Of a stretch of 64,000 nt of DNA, positions 42,707 through 51,600 are shown in pieces. Each line of letters begins with the position of its first letter. Position 1 is the stretch's first letter. The stretch lies in NCBI GenBank assembly GCA_020349905.1, contig CP070702.1:2338395-2402394 (forward strand). The letters run 5' to 3'. The notes beneath the pieces were generated by a model. It was not told where the DNA came from. It did no database searches and worked only from the letters and a program-made list of their open reading frames with translations. The stretch comes from Candidatus Eiseniibacteriota bacterium (GTDB taxonomy: Bacteria; Eisenbacteria; RBG-16-71-46; JAFGJU01). The translations under genes and the position numbers were made by a program.

Positions 42707-44941
42707 ATGGTCGCACCCGCGCTACTTTCTACAGTCTTCTTCCTGCTGGGAGCGCTCATCTTCCTCCTGGGCATGATCATCTTCAGGGAGGCGCCGCGCC
42801 AGCGAGTGAACCTGGCCGTGTCCATGATGCTCTTCTCCGCGGGTTTCGGTGCTGTGCTGGGTGCTTCCGGGTTGGTCGCGGAGAGCCAGTCTCTTGACAG
42901 CAGGGCCTATGGCTACTTCGTGCGTACGTTCGCCTATCTCTGGGAGTTCTTCTTTCCGTTCCTTTTTCTCTTTGCGCTGCTCTATCCTCGAGAGCGTCGA
43001 ATTCTCTCCAGGGTCCCGGGACTGGAACTGTTGATATTCGTCCCGCACGCATTCCACTTCATTTTCGTCCTCATAACGGCCCAGACCGGAGGGGAGTTCG
43101 AGGTGGCGACGGCCGCAGAACGTATTCCCTACTCGCGCTCTATCTTGGAGCTGGGAGCCCTCTTCCTGAGACTCGTCTATCGCTGGCACCTCAGCCTTTT
43201 CTCGTTCGTGAACCTGGCCTTCGCCGCGTCGTCGGTGGTGCTGTTGTGGCAGGGCTACTGGAGGGGAAAGAGTCCCGCGCTCAGGCAGCAGATGCTGGTC
43301 GTGTTCCTCGGAATCGGGACGTGCGTGGGACTCTACGGAGTGGCTGTTCTCATCCCGCAGGCGTTCGGAAGGACGGTTCCCCTGGGCCTCAGGTCGTCTC
43401 TCATGGTCCTCTCGCTCACCATCGGAAGCGCGGCAATTGCTTATTCTGTAGTAAGATACAAGTTCCTGGACACTCGACTCATCGCGCGGCGCAGCGTTCT
43501 CTACGGAGTCGTCTCCGTCATCTTCATAGGAGCCTATCTGACGGTCATAAAGCAACTGGACAGAGCGTTTCAAGGATTCACGGGAACCGAGACCGCCGTA
43601 TTCGAGACGGTCTTTCTGGTTCTGGCTCTCATAATGTTTCAGCCCGTCATAGGGAGGTTGGAGGCGTACCTGGAAGAGTTCCTGATGAGGCATCGGACGG
43701 ACTACAGAAACGTGCTTCGCAGCCTGAGCAGAGACATTGTCACTGTCCTGGACATCAACGAGCTTTCGGGCAGGTTGCTCGGTTCCCTCCGCGAATCTCT
43801 CGTGGCAACCAGCGGGACGCTGGCCGTCGTGGACAAGGACACCCAGATGCTCAGATTGGTCGACTCGTTCGGAATCGACGCTGTTAAGATTAGGCAGGAG
43901 AGGCCGGCGGCGATTCTGGGCGACGTGGCCACTCACGTTACGCTGCTTTCCAGAAAAGAAGCCCTCTCCATGATCCCTGACAGGACACAGAGGGAATCCA
44001 TGCAAGAGTTCCTGACGGCCGCCTCCGCAGAGTGGCTGCTTCCTTTGATGCACCAGGAAGAGATTCTGGGCGCTCTCACGCTGGGCCGAAAGGTGCTGCC
44101 GACGCGCTTTCACTCAGAGGACAGGCAGCTTCTGGAGAGCCTTGGAAGCCAGCTCTCTCTGGCTGTAAAGAACTCGTTCCTGTACAAGGAGACGCTGGGA
44201 AAGAAGCTCATGGAAGAGGAGCTCCTGTTCGCTCGAAAGATCCAGTCCTCTTTCCTGCCGAGAGAGTTTCCGAGCTTCGAAAAGCTGGACCTCTACGGTA
44301 AGAACGTTCCCAGCAGATTCGTCGGAGGAGACTACTTCGACGTCATCCCCCTGGGCAACGGCAGATTCCTCATGGCCATCGGAGACGTCTCGGGCAAGGG
44401 AGTGCCCGCTGCCCTCCTCATGTCAATGCTGCAGGCCTCTCTCCGGACACAGAGCATGGACCCAAAGCCCCTTGACCATGCTGTGAGGACGCTGAACTCG
44501 CTCGTCGTGGACATGACCGCGCCCGAACAGTTTGCCACCTTCTTCCTGGGGATGATCGATGTCGCGAGTATGACTTTCACCTACTGCAACGCTGGCCACT
44601 GTTATCCCATACTGGGCGGCGCCGGCGTCGGCTCTTCGGTTCTCAGCGAGGGGGACCTGGTGTTGGGGGTACTGAAAGATGCCTCCTTCAGCGAGCACAG
44701 GGTGAAGCTCTCGGAAGGGCATCTTCTTGTGCTCTACACCGACGGTGTTACAGAGGCCTCGGGGAGCGACAGAGAAGAGTACGGGGAGAAACGTCTCAGA
44801 GCCCTCGTTGACTCCCTTCCGCCCTCTCTGGGCGCCAGAGAAGTCGTTCAGACGGTGGAGAAGGCCGTCCTGGAATTCTCGAACAGCAGCGAGCTCTCCG
44901 ACGACATGACCGTGCTGGCCCTGAGGGTGCTCTCATCTTAG
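42707..44941 (+). CDS. membrane-bound GAF-SpoIIE (PP2C-type) serine phosphatase
   Basis: 744 residues. The first 310 residues have about eight hydrophobic helices, like the membrane sensor regions of bacterial signalling proteins. A GAF-like domain covers about 350-490 (TLAVVDKDTQMLRLVD, then GALTLGRKV). The C-terminal SpoIIE/PP2C domain has the metal-binding Asp motifs VGGDYFDV and GDVSGKG, then LYTDGVTEA and SDDMTVLAL, so it should be active. It would dephosphorylate Ser/Thr proteins, possibly an anti-sigma-factor antagonist, in response to a membrane or small-molecule signal. No partner genes of the sigma-regulator type are next to it. The start ATG 42707 has only a weak ribosome site. Confidence 0.9.
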   Translation: MVAPALLSTVFFLLGALIFLLGMIIFREAPRQRVNLAVSMMLFSAGFGAVLGASGLVAESQSLDSRAYGYFVRTFAYLWEFFFPFLFLFALLYPRERRILSRVPGLELLIFVPHAFHFIFVLITAQTGGEFEVATAAERIPYSRSILELGALFLRLVYRWHLSLFSFVNLAFAASSVVLLWQGYWRGKSPALRQQMLVVFLGIGTCVGLYGVAVLIPQAFGRTVPLGLRSSLMVLSLTIGSAAIAYSVVRYKFLDTRLIARRSVLYGVVSVIFIGAYLTVIKQLDRAFQGFTGTETAVFETVFLVLALIMFQPVIGRLEAYLEEFLMRHRTDYRNVLRSLSRDIVTVLDINELSGRLLGSLRESLVATSGTLAVVDKDTQMLRLVDSFGIDAVKIRQERPAAILGDVATHVTLLSRKEALSMIPDRTQRESMQEFLTAASAEWLLPLMHQEEILGALTLGRKVLPTRFHSEDRQLLESLGSQLSLAVKNSFLYKETLGKKLMEEELLFARKIQSSFLPREFPSFEKLDLYGKNVPSRFVGGDYFDVIPLGNGRFLMAIGDVSGKGVPAALLMSMLQASLRTQSMDPKPLDHAVRTLNSLVVDMTAPEQFATFFLGMIDVASMTFTYCNAGHCYPILGGAGVGSSVLSEGDLVLGVLKDASFSEHRVKLSEGHLLVLYTDGVTEASGSDREEYGEKRLRALVDSLPPSLGAREVVQTVEKAVLEFSNSSELSDDMTVLALRVLSS

Positions 44942-44980
44942 AGGCCGTTCTACCCGGGCCCGCTGTGCCCGGGCGCCTCT
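44940..44980 (+). terminator. two-tier hairpin overlapping the phosphatase stop codon
   Basis: Outer arms AGAGGC (44940-44945) and GCCTCT (44975-44980) enclose inner arms CCCGGGC (44953-44959) and GCCCGGG (44967-44973) with a 7-base loop. The outer arm starts inside the TAG stop. There is no T run. It is a plausible end-of-transcript structure. Confidence 0.5.
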
Positions 44981-45302
44981 AGTCCGGCCCGCCCCCCGAG
45001 CCCTGTGTGCCAACCCTGAGCGCCGATCCCACAGGCGCTGGCGCCTGACCCAGCGCGGCTCATGTCCGTTGCAGTTATTGAAGATAGAGTCCAATTTGCT
45101 TGACACCTCTCCCGCAAATGGACTAGAATGAGAGTAGAGCCTGTGGCCTTGAGCGGACTTGGCTGTGAGACGGAGTTTGAGCACCCCATGATGTAGTGTA
45201 GGGGTTGATGCCGACTGTATCTGGGTCTGCACGAGAAGCTCTCGTTTCGCCGAGGCCCTACGGCCTTGATTTCACCGGGGTTATGGGTGGGGGGTGTAGA
45301 GT
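44981..45302 (+). other. 322-base intergenic leader before the repeat-propeller gene
   Basis: No gene is seen. It contains a promoter at 45100-45129, giving a leader of about 165 bases. A G-rich ribosome site (GGGTGGGGGGTG) lies just before ATG 45303. Nothing else could be identified. Confidence 0.5.
45100..45129 (+). promoter_or_regulatory. putative sigma70 promoter for the repeat-propeller and M6 protease genes
   Basis: Perfect TTGACA (45100-45105), an 18-base spacer and TAGAAT (45124-45129, 5/6). It precedes the two-gene unit 45303-50058 and is about 170 bases from the first ATG. Confidence 0.55.
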
Positions 45303-47054
45303 ATGAAATCGGCGGCTTTGTCGTTCCTGGCCCTGGTACTGCTTCTTCTGACCCCGCCGCTTTGTTCTGAGGCTTCCTGGACTCCAGATGCGCGCCTGTC
45401 CAGCACTACGGGGCGTTCGGGACTCTCGGAGGGCAACGCGCACTGCGTCGCGCTAGACCCCCTCGGGAACATCCACATGGTGTGGCACGACGACACCGGG
45501 GGGAATTACGACGTTCAGTACTACACCTGCGACTCGCTGAGCACGTCGCCGGTTGTGCCAAGGAATCTGACCGGCAATCCGGGGGCGTCGCTCGACCCGT
45601 CGATCGCAATAGCGGGAGACAGCATCGTCGTGGTCGTGTGGACGGACGATTCCGGGAGCGTGTCGCCGTCGATTCTGTTCGCGCGGTTCTTCCCGAACGC
45701 GGACACGATGCTCGACTACGGCGTCGTGAATACCGGGGCTCGCATGTGCTCGAATCCGTGCGTGGCCGTTGGGCGGGACAGCTCTGTACACGTCGTCTGG
45801 TCCGAAAACACTGCCGAGATGTCGGACGTTCTCTACAGAAAGTGGAGGGGTGATTGGCTCGGAGACCCGCTCAACTTGAGCGTGAGCTTGAGTACGTCCG
45901 TGAACGCGTCCGTGGTCGTGGACGGGTCCGGGAACGTTCACGTCGCCTGGGCCGATAACGTCCTGGGCTACTACGAGATATTCTACAGGAAGTACACTGA
46001 CGGTCTGGGCTGGGGCGCTCGCTACCAGGTCAGCACAAGCGGCTCTCTCGCCTGGAGCCCCTCCATGGGAGCCGACGAGCAAGGGAACGCTTACGTCATC
46101 TGGTCCGACAGAAGACACGGGAATTTTGAGATATACTTCCGCCGGTTCCTTGCGGGCATCGGGTGGGCAAGCCAGAAGAGGATCACCTACAACCCCGCCA
46201 TATCGGCGAACCCGTCCCTGGCGGTGGACTGTGCGGGGAACCTGTACATCGTGTGGGAGGACTTCAGGGACGGCAACGACGAGATCTACTATCGAAGAAT
46301 AACCAACAGCGACGGGCCCGGTTGGGATCCGATCGAGACGAGGCTCACCACGCAGGGGGCGACATCGTGGGACGCCTCGGTCGCGGCCGATTCATCGGGA
46401 AACGTGCACGTATTGTGGGCCGACAGCAGGGACGGGAACTTCGAGATATACTACAAGCTCGGTGTAAACCCTATCCCGGTGAACGTCGAGGTTCTCTCAT
46501 TCCAGGCAGCATGCACGGCCGAAGGTATACTGCTCACCTGGAGCCTGGCCTCGGACGCTCCCGCAGCTTTTGTGGATGTGTTCAGGAGCACGAGCTTTGA
46601 AGGAGACCGGGAGAAGCTCACCGAAATCTCGCTGCTTGGAGAGAGTGAGTATATGGACGCCGCAGTTGTAGACGGGGAGGAGTATTTCTACTTCCTGGGC
46701 ATCTGGGACGGTGCGTCGGATGAGCATGCCTTTTTCGGTCCGCTGGGCGTCAGATTCCAGCGCCCATACGCCCTGGTTTCTCCGGCGATGAGGGTGTGGC
46801 CGAACCCGGCTACCGGGGCGTTCAACGTAGAGTTTGCCGCCGAGAAGCGCGGTCTTCCGTACCGGCTTCTGCTGCTCGATGTCGGAGGCAGAGCGATAAG
46901 GACGATAGCCTCGGGCTGTACGCCGGAGGGCCTGAGCCACGTTCCGTGCGAAGTTGCGGGCGGTCGCGCCGGGGGGCTTGCTCCTGGGGTGTACGTTGTC
47001 TCTTTGGAGGTCGGTTCCACGCGGCTCGAGAAGAAGCTGGTGGTGCTGAAGTAG
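45303..47054 (+). CDS. secreted repeat beta-propeller protein with C-terminal sorting domain
   Basis: 583 residues, ATG behind a GGGGGG-type ribosome site. The signal peptide ends at CSEAS. Residues about 30-390 comprise six or seven repeats with the core (S/A)xxVxxxGNxxVxWxDxxxGxxEIxYRR, as in BNR-like or sialidase-like propellers without catalytic residues. Examples are NIHMVWHDDTGGNYDVQYY and NLYIVWEDFRDGNDEIYYRR. A fibronectin-like module (about 395-490) and a FlgD-like sorting domain (about 495-583; VWPNPATGAF, GVYVVSLEV) follow. It is a probable surface adhesin or binding protein. The M6 protease starts two bases after it, so the two are co-translated. Confidence 0.8.
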   Translation: MKSAALSFLALVLLLLTPPLCSEASWTPDARLSSTTGRSGLSEGNAHCVALDPLGNIHMVWHDDTGGNYDVQYYTCDSLSTSPVVPRNLTGNPGASLDPSIAIAGDSIVVVVWTDDSGSVSPSILFARFFPNADTMLDYGVVNTGARMCSNPCVAVGRDSSVHVVWSENTAEMSDVLYRKWRGDWLGDPLNLSVSLSTSVNASVVVDGSGNVHVAWADNVLGYYEIFYRKYTDGLGWGARYQVSTSGSLAWSPSMGADEQGNAYVIWSDRRHGNFEIYFRRFLAGIGWASQKRITYNPAISANPSLAVDCAGNLYIVWEDFRDGNDEIYYRRITNSDGPGWDPIETRLTTQGATSWDASVAADSSGNVHVLWADSRDGNFEIYYKLGVNPIPVNVEVLSFQAACTAEGILLTWSLASDAPAAFVDVFRSTSFEGDREKLTEISLLGESEYMDAAVVDGEEYFYFLGIWDGASDEHAFFGPLGVRFQRPYALVSPAMRVWPNPATGAFNVEFAAEKRGLPYRLLLLDVGGRAIRTIASGCTPEGLSHVPCEVAGGRAGGLAPGVYVVSLEVGSTRLEKKLVVLK

Positions 47055-47055
47055 T

Positions 47056-50000
47056 ATGGAAACGGCCGGAGTCAATTCATTTTTGTGCTCGAGCGGAGAG
47101 ATGGATAACCGTGGCAGAGTCATAGCCCGGACTGGAGGCCCTTCGGGAGCACGCGGGCTCAGCGTGACGCTTGGCAGCCGGCTATTCTGGGGTGCAGTCG
47201 TTGTCCTGACAGCCTTGGTCCTGGCCGCGCCGCCTCTGCAGGGAGTCCCCATTCGTCCCGACCTAGTAGAGCGCCTTCGGGAGGAGGGAAGGCTCGAGGG
47301 ATTCCTCGAGTCACAGCGCAGGATTAACGACAGCGCCTACGAGCGTGGTCTCAACGTGCCCTCCGAACGGCCTCTCTTCGCGGGGGAAGGCAGGCCGGTC
47401 AGCTCCGCCGACACCGTCCGGCTCAGAGCTCTCGTCCTGCTTGTGGACTTCTACGATAACCAAGCTGACAGCTTGAATTTCTCCCGTGACTACTACGAGA
47501 ACCTGCTGTTCGGTATCGGACAGAGTCCCTGGGGAAGCTTCCGGGAATACTACCTCGAGAATTCCAACGGTAGGCTGGATGTGACCGGCGCGGTTGCTGG
47601 CTGGTACAGGATGCCGGAGCTCTACAGCTTCTACGTGGCGGGCAAGAGAGGGTTGGGAGTCTATCCTCGCAATGCACAGAAGATGGCTGAAGACGCCGTG
47701 CGGGCAGCTGACTGGGACGTCAACTTCTCGAACTTCGACAACGATGGCCCCGACGGCATACCTGATTCGGGGGACGACGACGGCAACATAGACGCGCTCT
47801 TCATAGTCCACGCCGGCCCCGGCTTCGAGGAGTCGCTGGACACCAACGACGTGCATTCACACAGGTGGACCCTGCTGTACCCGCTCAACGTGGACGGAAT
47901 ACTGGTGAGTTCTTACATGATGCAGCCCGAAAACGGCAGGACCGGAGTCTTCTGCCACGAGTTCGGTCACACTCTGGGCCTGGCCGACCTCTATGACAGG
48001 GACTACAGCTCGCGCGGACTCGGTGGCTGGTCGCTGATGGCTTACGGTGCCTGGAGCGCCTTCGGTCTCAGGCCGTCTCATCTCGACGCCTGGAGCAAGA
48101 TAAGAGTGGGGTTCGTTGAACCCCTCGTGCCCTCCCAGAACCTGGAAGGAGTCTCGTTTCCACCCGTCGAACAGGAACCGGTCATATACAAGCTCTGGGA
48201 CAGCGGAACCGGGGGCTCGGAGTACTTCCTTGTGGAGCGGAGGGAGAAGATCGGATTCGACGATTATTTGCCCGGCGGTGGGCTTCTCATCTACCACGTG
48301 GACGAGACCGTGGTCAACAACGACAGGGCATTTCACTACAGGGTCGCGCTCGAGCAGGCAGACGGGCTCTGGAATCTGGAGAGCAACGTCAATGTGGGGG
48401 ACGCAGGTGACCCGTATCCGGGAACTTCGGACAACACGGTCTTCGGCTACGAGACCGAGCCCAGCAGCATCGGCTACGGCGGGATGGACTCCCGCGTGAG
48501 GGTCTTCAACATAGCCCCGATGGGCAGCGAGCTGACTGCGGACATCTGGGTCCAGCAGGGTCCTCAGCTTTCCGTCAGTCGCTTCGAGGTCGTTGACAGC
48601 ACCGGCAACCTGGACGGGAATCCGGACCCCGGGGAGACGGTTTCGCTCAAGGTCTATCTGAGGAACGACGCCAGCATAGCCGTCGGTGTGAGGGCCATTC
48701 TTCTGCCCCACTCATCCTCGGTCACAATGGGAAACGATCTCGCCTATTTCGGCACCATTCCGCTGAATGGTGAGCAGTGGTCTTATCCATCCTTCACTTT
48801 CACCGTATCTGACACGGTCTCGTCCGATCCCTTCGGTGCCTGGTTCGACCTCAACATCTGGTCTACCTCCGGGTACATGACCACGGACAGCATACTCATA
48901 GGTGTGGGGGACGTGTTGGGGTTCGAGGACGACATGGAGAGCCCCAACGGATGGCAGCACTATCCGGTGCGCGTGGGCTGGCTCGACGAGTGGCACGTGA
49001 GCGACAGAATGGCCTACGAGGGAAGCTTCAGTTGGGCCTGCGCGAAGTCTGACTCTACCGGCTACTCCCCCCGCAACGCGGCGGCCCTGGAGACTCCTGT
49101 CGTGCTCGTCGGGAAGGACGCCAGGCTCATCTTCTATCACTGGATGGACGCACAGGCCGAGACGTCGGCAGCCTCCGACGGAGGGTTCGTCGAGGTTTCG
49201 TCCAACGGCTCGCAGTGGGAGGTGCTTGAACCTCTGGGCGGCTATCCCTGCTGGCTCAAGGAACAGGAGGGGCTTCCGGCTGGAAGCACCGGGGTCTACT
49301 CCGGCAGCAGCACTGAGTGGGAACGGGCGGAGTTCAGCCTGGACTCGTACGTCAATTCCACCATCAGGCTGAGGTTCAGATTCGTGAGCAACTCCGACTC
49401 ACTCGGTGGTGAGGGCTGGTACGTCGATTCTCTCTCTGTCGTCACCTCGCCGACTCCAGTTTGGATTGGCTCACTGGCCGCCGAAGAAGTGGACGGATGC
49501 GTGGTGCTCTCGTGGCGGGCGGCGAGCGAGCTGGGGAAGGCCCCGTTTTCCGTGTGGAGGTCTCCGGGTCTTGACGGCACTTCTGGAATGCACCTGGTCA
49601 GCGACGAACCGATAGTCTCAGACCAGCGCTACGAGTTCAGGGATTGTCGCGTGGCGGCTGGCACGGAGTATCTGTACTGGGTCGGTGTGGAGGGGAGCTC
49701 CGTTCTTCTCTCGGGGCCCGTGGCAATTAGAGTCTCCGAACGCACTCGAGCCGCGCCCGGGCTCGAGATGGTTTCGCCCAATCCCGTGACCGGCCTGCTG
49801 AAGTTGTTGCTGTGGTTGCCGCCGGGTGGCGCGGAGGGAGACGTTTCGCTCATCGTCTTCGACGTGTCTGGGCGGGCCGTCAGGACGCTCTACAGCAGCA
49901 GGGGCGCCCCCGCAGAGGAGCCCGTGCGTGTGGAGTGGGACACGAAGGATTACTCTGGAACGAGGGTCAGCCCCGGAGTATACTTCGTGAGACTACAGTG

Positions 50001-50058
50001 GCCACGCGGAATTGTCGCGACCAAGGTCGTGGTTCTTGCAACATCGGATGGATACTGA
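47056..50058 (+). CDS. secreted M6-family (InhA-like) metalloprotease with C-terminal sorting domain
   Basis: 1000 residues; ATG 47056 or ATG 47101 are both possible starts, one base after the previous TAG for the first. A hydrophobic export segment lies at about residues 42-65. The M6 catalytic domain has HEFGH at 301-305, extended to LGLADLYD, the family-type zinc site. Preceding it is the segment LVLLVDFYDN, and after it the Met-turn-like region GWSLMAYGAW. A CARDB-like and an M6/jelly-roll module follow. The last about 90 residues are a FlgD-like sorting domain (SPNPVTGLLKLL, GVYFVRLQ). It would digest proteins outside the cell. Confidence 0.9.
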   Translation: METAGVNSFLCSSGEMDNRGRVIARTGGPSGARGLSVTLGSRLFWGAVVVLTALVLAAPPLQGVPIRPDLVERLREEGRLEGFLESQRRINDSAYERGLNVPSERPLFAGEGRPVSSADTVRLRALVLLVDFYDNQADSLNFSRDYYENLLFGIGQSPWGSFREYYLENSNGRLDVTGAVAGWYRMPELYSFYVAGKRGLGVYPRNAQKMAEDAVRAADWDVNFSNFDNDGPDGIPDSGDDDGNIDALFIVHAGPGFEESLDTNDVHSHRWTLLYPLNVDGILVSSYMMQPENGRTGVFCHEFGHTLGLADLYDRDYSSRGLGGWSLMAYGAWSAFGLRPSHLDAWSKIRVGFVEPLVPSQNLEGVSFPPVEQEPVIYKLWDSGTGGSEYFLVERREKIGFDDYLPGGGLLIYHVDETVVNNDRAFHYRVALEQADGLWNLESNVNVGDAGDPYPGTSDNTVFGYETEPSSIGYGGMDSRVRVFNIAPMGSELTADIWVQQGPQLSVSRFEVVDSTGNLDGNPDPGETVSLKVYLRNDASIAVGVRAILLPHSSSVTMGNDLAYFGTIPLNGEQWSYPSFTFTVSDTVSSDPFGAWFDLNIWSTSGYMTTDSILIGVGDVLGFEDDMESPNGWQHYPVRVGWLDEWHVSDRMAYEGSFSWACAKSDSTGYSPRNAAALETPVVLVGKDARLIFYHWMDAQAETSAASDGGFVEVSSNGSQWEVLEPLGGYPCWLKEQEGLPAGSTGVYSGSSTEWERAEFSLDSYVNSTIRLRFRFVSNSDSLGGEGWYVDSLSVVTSPTPVWIGSLAAEEVDGCVVLSWRAASELGKAPFSVWRSPGLDGTSGMHLVSDEPIVSDQRYEFRDCRVAAGTEYLYWVGVEGSSVLLSGPVAIRVSERTRAAPGLEMVSPNPVTGLLKLLLWLPPGGAEGDVSLIVFDVSGRAVRTLYSSRGAPAEEPVRVEWDTKDYSGTRVSPGVYFVRLQWPRGIVATKVVVLATSDGY

Positions 50059-50151
50059 CAAGTGGGGTGAAATGAATTGAGGTGATTCGACCCTGCCCGC
50101 GTGGATACGCGAAAGGTAGAATTGAAGTAGGACTCAGCTCTTTGGTGTAAG

Positions 50152-50988
50152 ATGGAAACGCAATTGGGGCCGATGTGGACAGAGGGGGAGAGGGACGCTA
50201 AGAGCGTCAGTCGTACCGATGACAGCAAAGGGCTTTTTCTTTTGCTTTCATCACTGTCCCTTCTGCTGTTGCTGGCAATGCTCTGGCTTCTGTTCTTCCT
50301 CCTTGAGCCTCGCCTATCAAGCCTGGACGGGAGGGTCACGACCGCGGTGGGACTGGCGTTCACGTTGGCCGGGGTCATGGCGGCTGCTCTTGCCGGGTCT
50401 GAGCTCCTGTCGGCAGCGTCCGGGGTGATTCTGCTTCCCCGGTTTCTGAGTCGAAACTGCGCCACCCGCTTTCTGCTTCCGCTCTCCGAGAAACTCGGAG
50501 GGCTGATGGGCATTTCTGCCGACAGGGTCAAGGGAGCGTTCCTGGAATTCAACAACGCTCTCATAGCGGCCGGGGCCCTTCGCGTGCTCCCTGGGCGCGT
50601 GCTGGTTCTCCTGCCTCACTGCCTGCAGAAATCCGATTGCCCGCAGAACCTGGAGGGCGATATCCGCAACTGTGCAGATTGTGGAGCTTGTGCCGTGTCG
50701 GAGTTGAAACAGCTTCTCTCGCAGTGCTCGGTTCACAGCCGAATCGTGGGGGGTGGTCGTTTCGCCCTTCAGACGGTCAAGGAATTCAACCCGGATGCGA
50801 TCGTTGGTGTGGCGTGCGAGAGGGAGCTGGTGGCTGCTGTTAGAGAGATGAAGCGAGTCCCGGTGCTTGCTGTCACTAACTGGAGACCCGAGGGACCCTG
50901 CAGAAACACTCGCGTCGTCATAGAGAAGGTTGAAGACGCGCTCCGGATTCTCTTGAAGGATTCGAAATCGGAGTGTACCATGCACTAA
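50152..50988 (+). CDS. DUF116 family membrane-anchored Cys-rich protein
   Basis: 278 residues. Two hydrophobic segments near the N terminus (residues about 27-50 and 64-86) anchor the protein. The C-terminal region carries the DUF116 cysteine pattern (LPHCLQKSDCPQNL, RNCADCGACAVSEL, GVACERELVA), suggesting a metal or Fe-S site. The family function is unknown. It precedes an Fe-S scaffold gene by about 25 bases, so it may be an Fe-S protein supplied by that neighbour. I give no enzymatic name. Confidence 0.88.
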   Translation: METQLGPMWTEGERDAKSVSRTDDSKGLFLLLSSLSLLLLLAMLWLLFFLLEPRLSSLDGRVTTAVGLAFTLAGVMAAALAGSELLSAASGVILLPRFLSRNCATRFLLPLSEKLGGLMGISADRVKGAFLEFNNALIAAGALRVLPGRVLVLLPHCLQKSDCPQNLEGDIRNCADCGACAVSELKQLLSQCSVHSRIVGGGRFALQTVKEFNPDAIVGVACERELVAAVREMKRVPVLAVTNWRPEGPCRNTRVVIEKVEDALRILLKDSKSECTMH

Positions 50989-51012
50989 TCAGGCCGGAAG
51001 GAGGTGTGTGAC

Positions 51013-51234
51013 TTGAAGGAAAAGGTTGAAGCGGCACTGAGCAAGATCAGGCCCAATCTCATGCGGGACGGCGGCGACATCGAGCTGGTAGGCATCGAAG
51101 GTGGCACCGTCAAGGTGAGACTGAAGGGAGCGTGTGCGGGTTGTCCCGCCTCGATGATGACGCTCAAGATGGTGGTGGAGGAGAACCTCAAACGCGAGGT
51201 ACCCGGGGTTACGAGCGTCGTGGCGGTCGGATAA
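51013..51234 (+). CDS. NifU-like C-terminal domain (Nfu) iron-sulfur scaffold protein
   Basis: 73 residues in its best form. The ribosome site AAGGAGGTG (50998-51006) overlaps the GTG at 51004, so TTG 51013, six bases downstream, is the likely start. The Nfu-type domain has MRDGGDIELVGIE at residues 17-29 and the cluster-binding Cys41-Ala-Gly-Cys44. It would assemble or carry 4Fe-4S clusters to target proteins in the cytoplasm. It is followed within 50 bases by a thiamine-binding protein gene. It is a short stand-alone version, without the NifU N-terminal scaffold domain. Confidence 0.9.
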   Translation: MKEKVEAALSKIRPNLMRDGGDIELVGIEGGTVKVRLKGACAGCPASMMTLKMVVEENLKREVPGVTSVVAVG

Positions 51235-51282
51235 TCTGCCATCTTGATGCCCACCGAAGTTCCGGCGAAGGAGGTGTCAGGT

Positions 51283-51582
51283 ATGCCGGTTTGCGAAGTA
51301 AGCGTTGTTCCGGTCGGAACAGGTAGCCCCAGCGTCAGTGAGTACGTCGTGGAGGCACAGCGCATAATAAAGCAGAGCGGTCTCAAATCGCACCTGAGCC
51401 CCATGTGCACGTGCGTTGAGGGTGAACTGCCCCAGATTCTTCAGCTCGTAAGCGACATGCACGAAGCCTGTTTTCGCAAAGGTGCAAAGAGAGTCCTTAC
51501 GAGTCTCAAGATCGACGACAGGCGGGACAAGCCGCTCACGATGGGCGGGAAGATAAGTTCGGTCGAAAAGAAACTTGGATGA
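51283..51582 (+). CDS. MTH1187 family (UPF0045/DUF77) thiamine-binding protein
   Basis: 99 residues. ATG 51283 is preceded by AAGGAGGTG; the frame is open to 51244 but the ribosome site decides for 51283. The family segments EVSVVPVGTGSPSVSEYV and LSPMCTCVEGELPQIL are present. The C-terminal KIDDRRDKPLTMGGKISSVEKKL is also typical. Homologues form ferredoxin-like-fold tetramers that bind thiamine or similar ligands; their pathway is not clear. It lies between the Fe-S scaffold and the isoaspartate methyltransferase, with short gaps. Confidence 0.88.
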   Translation: MPVCEVSVVPVGTGSPSVSEYVVEAQRIIKQSGLKSHLSPMCTCVEGELPQILQLVSDMHEACFRKGAKRVLTSLKIDDRRDKPLTMGGKISSVEKKLG

Positions 51583-51600
51583 AGCAGGTGAACTTGAGCC

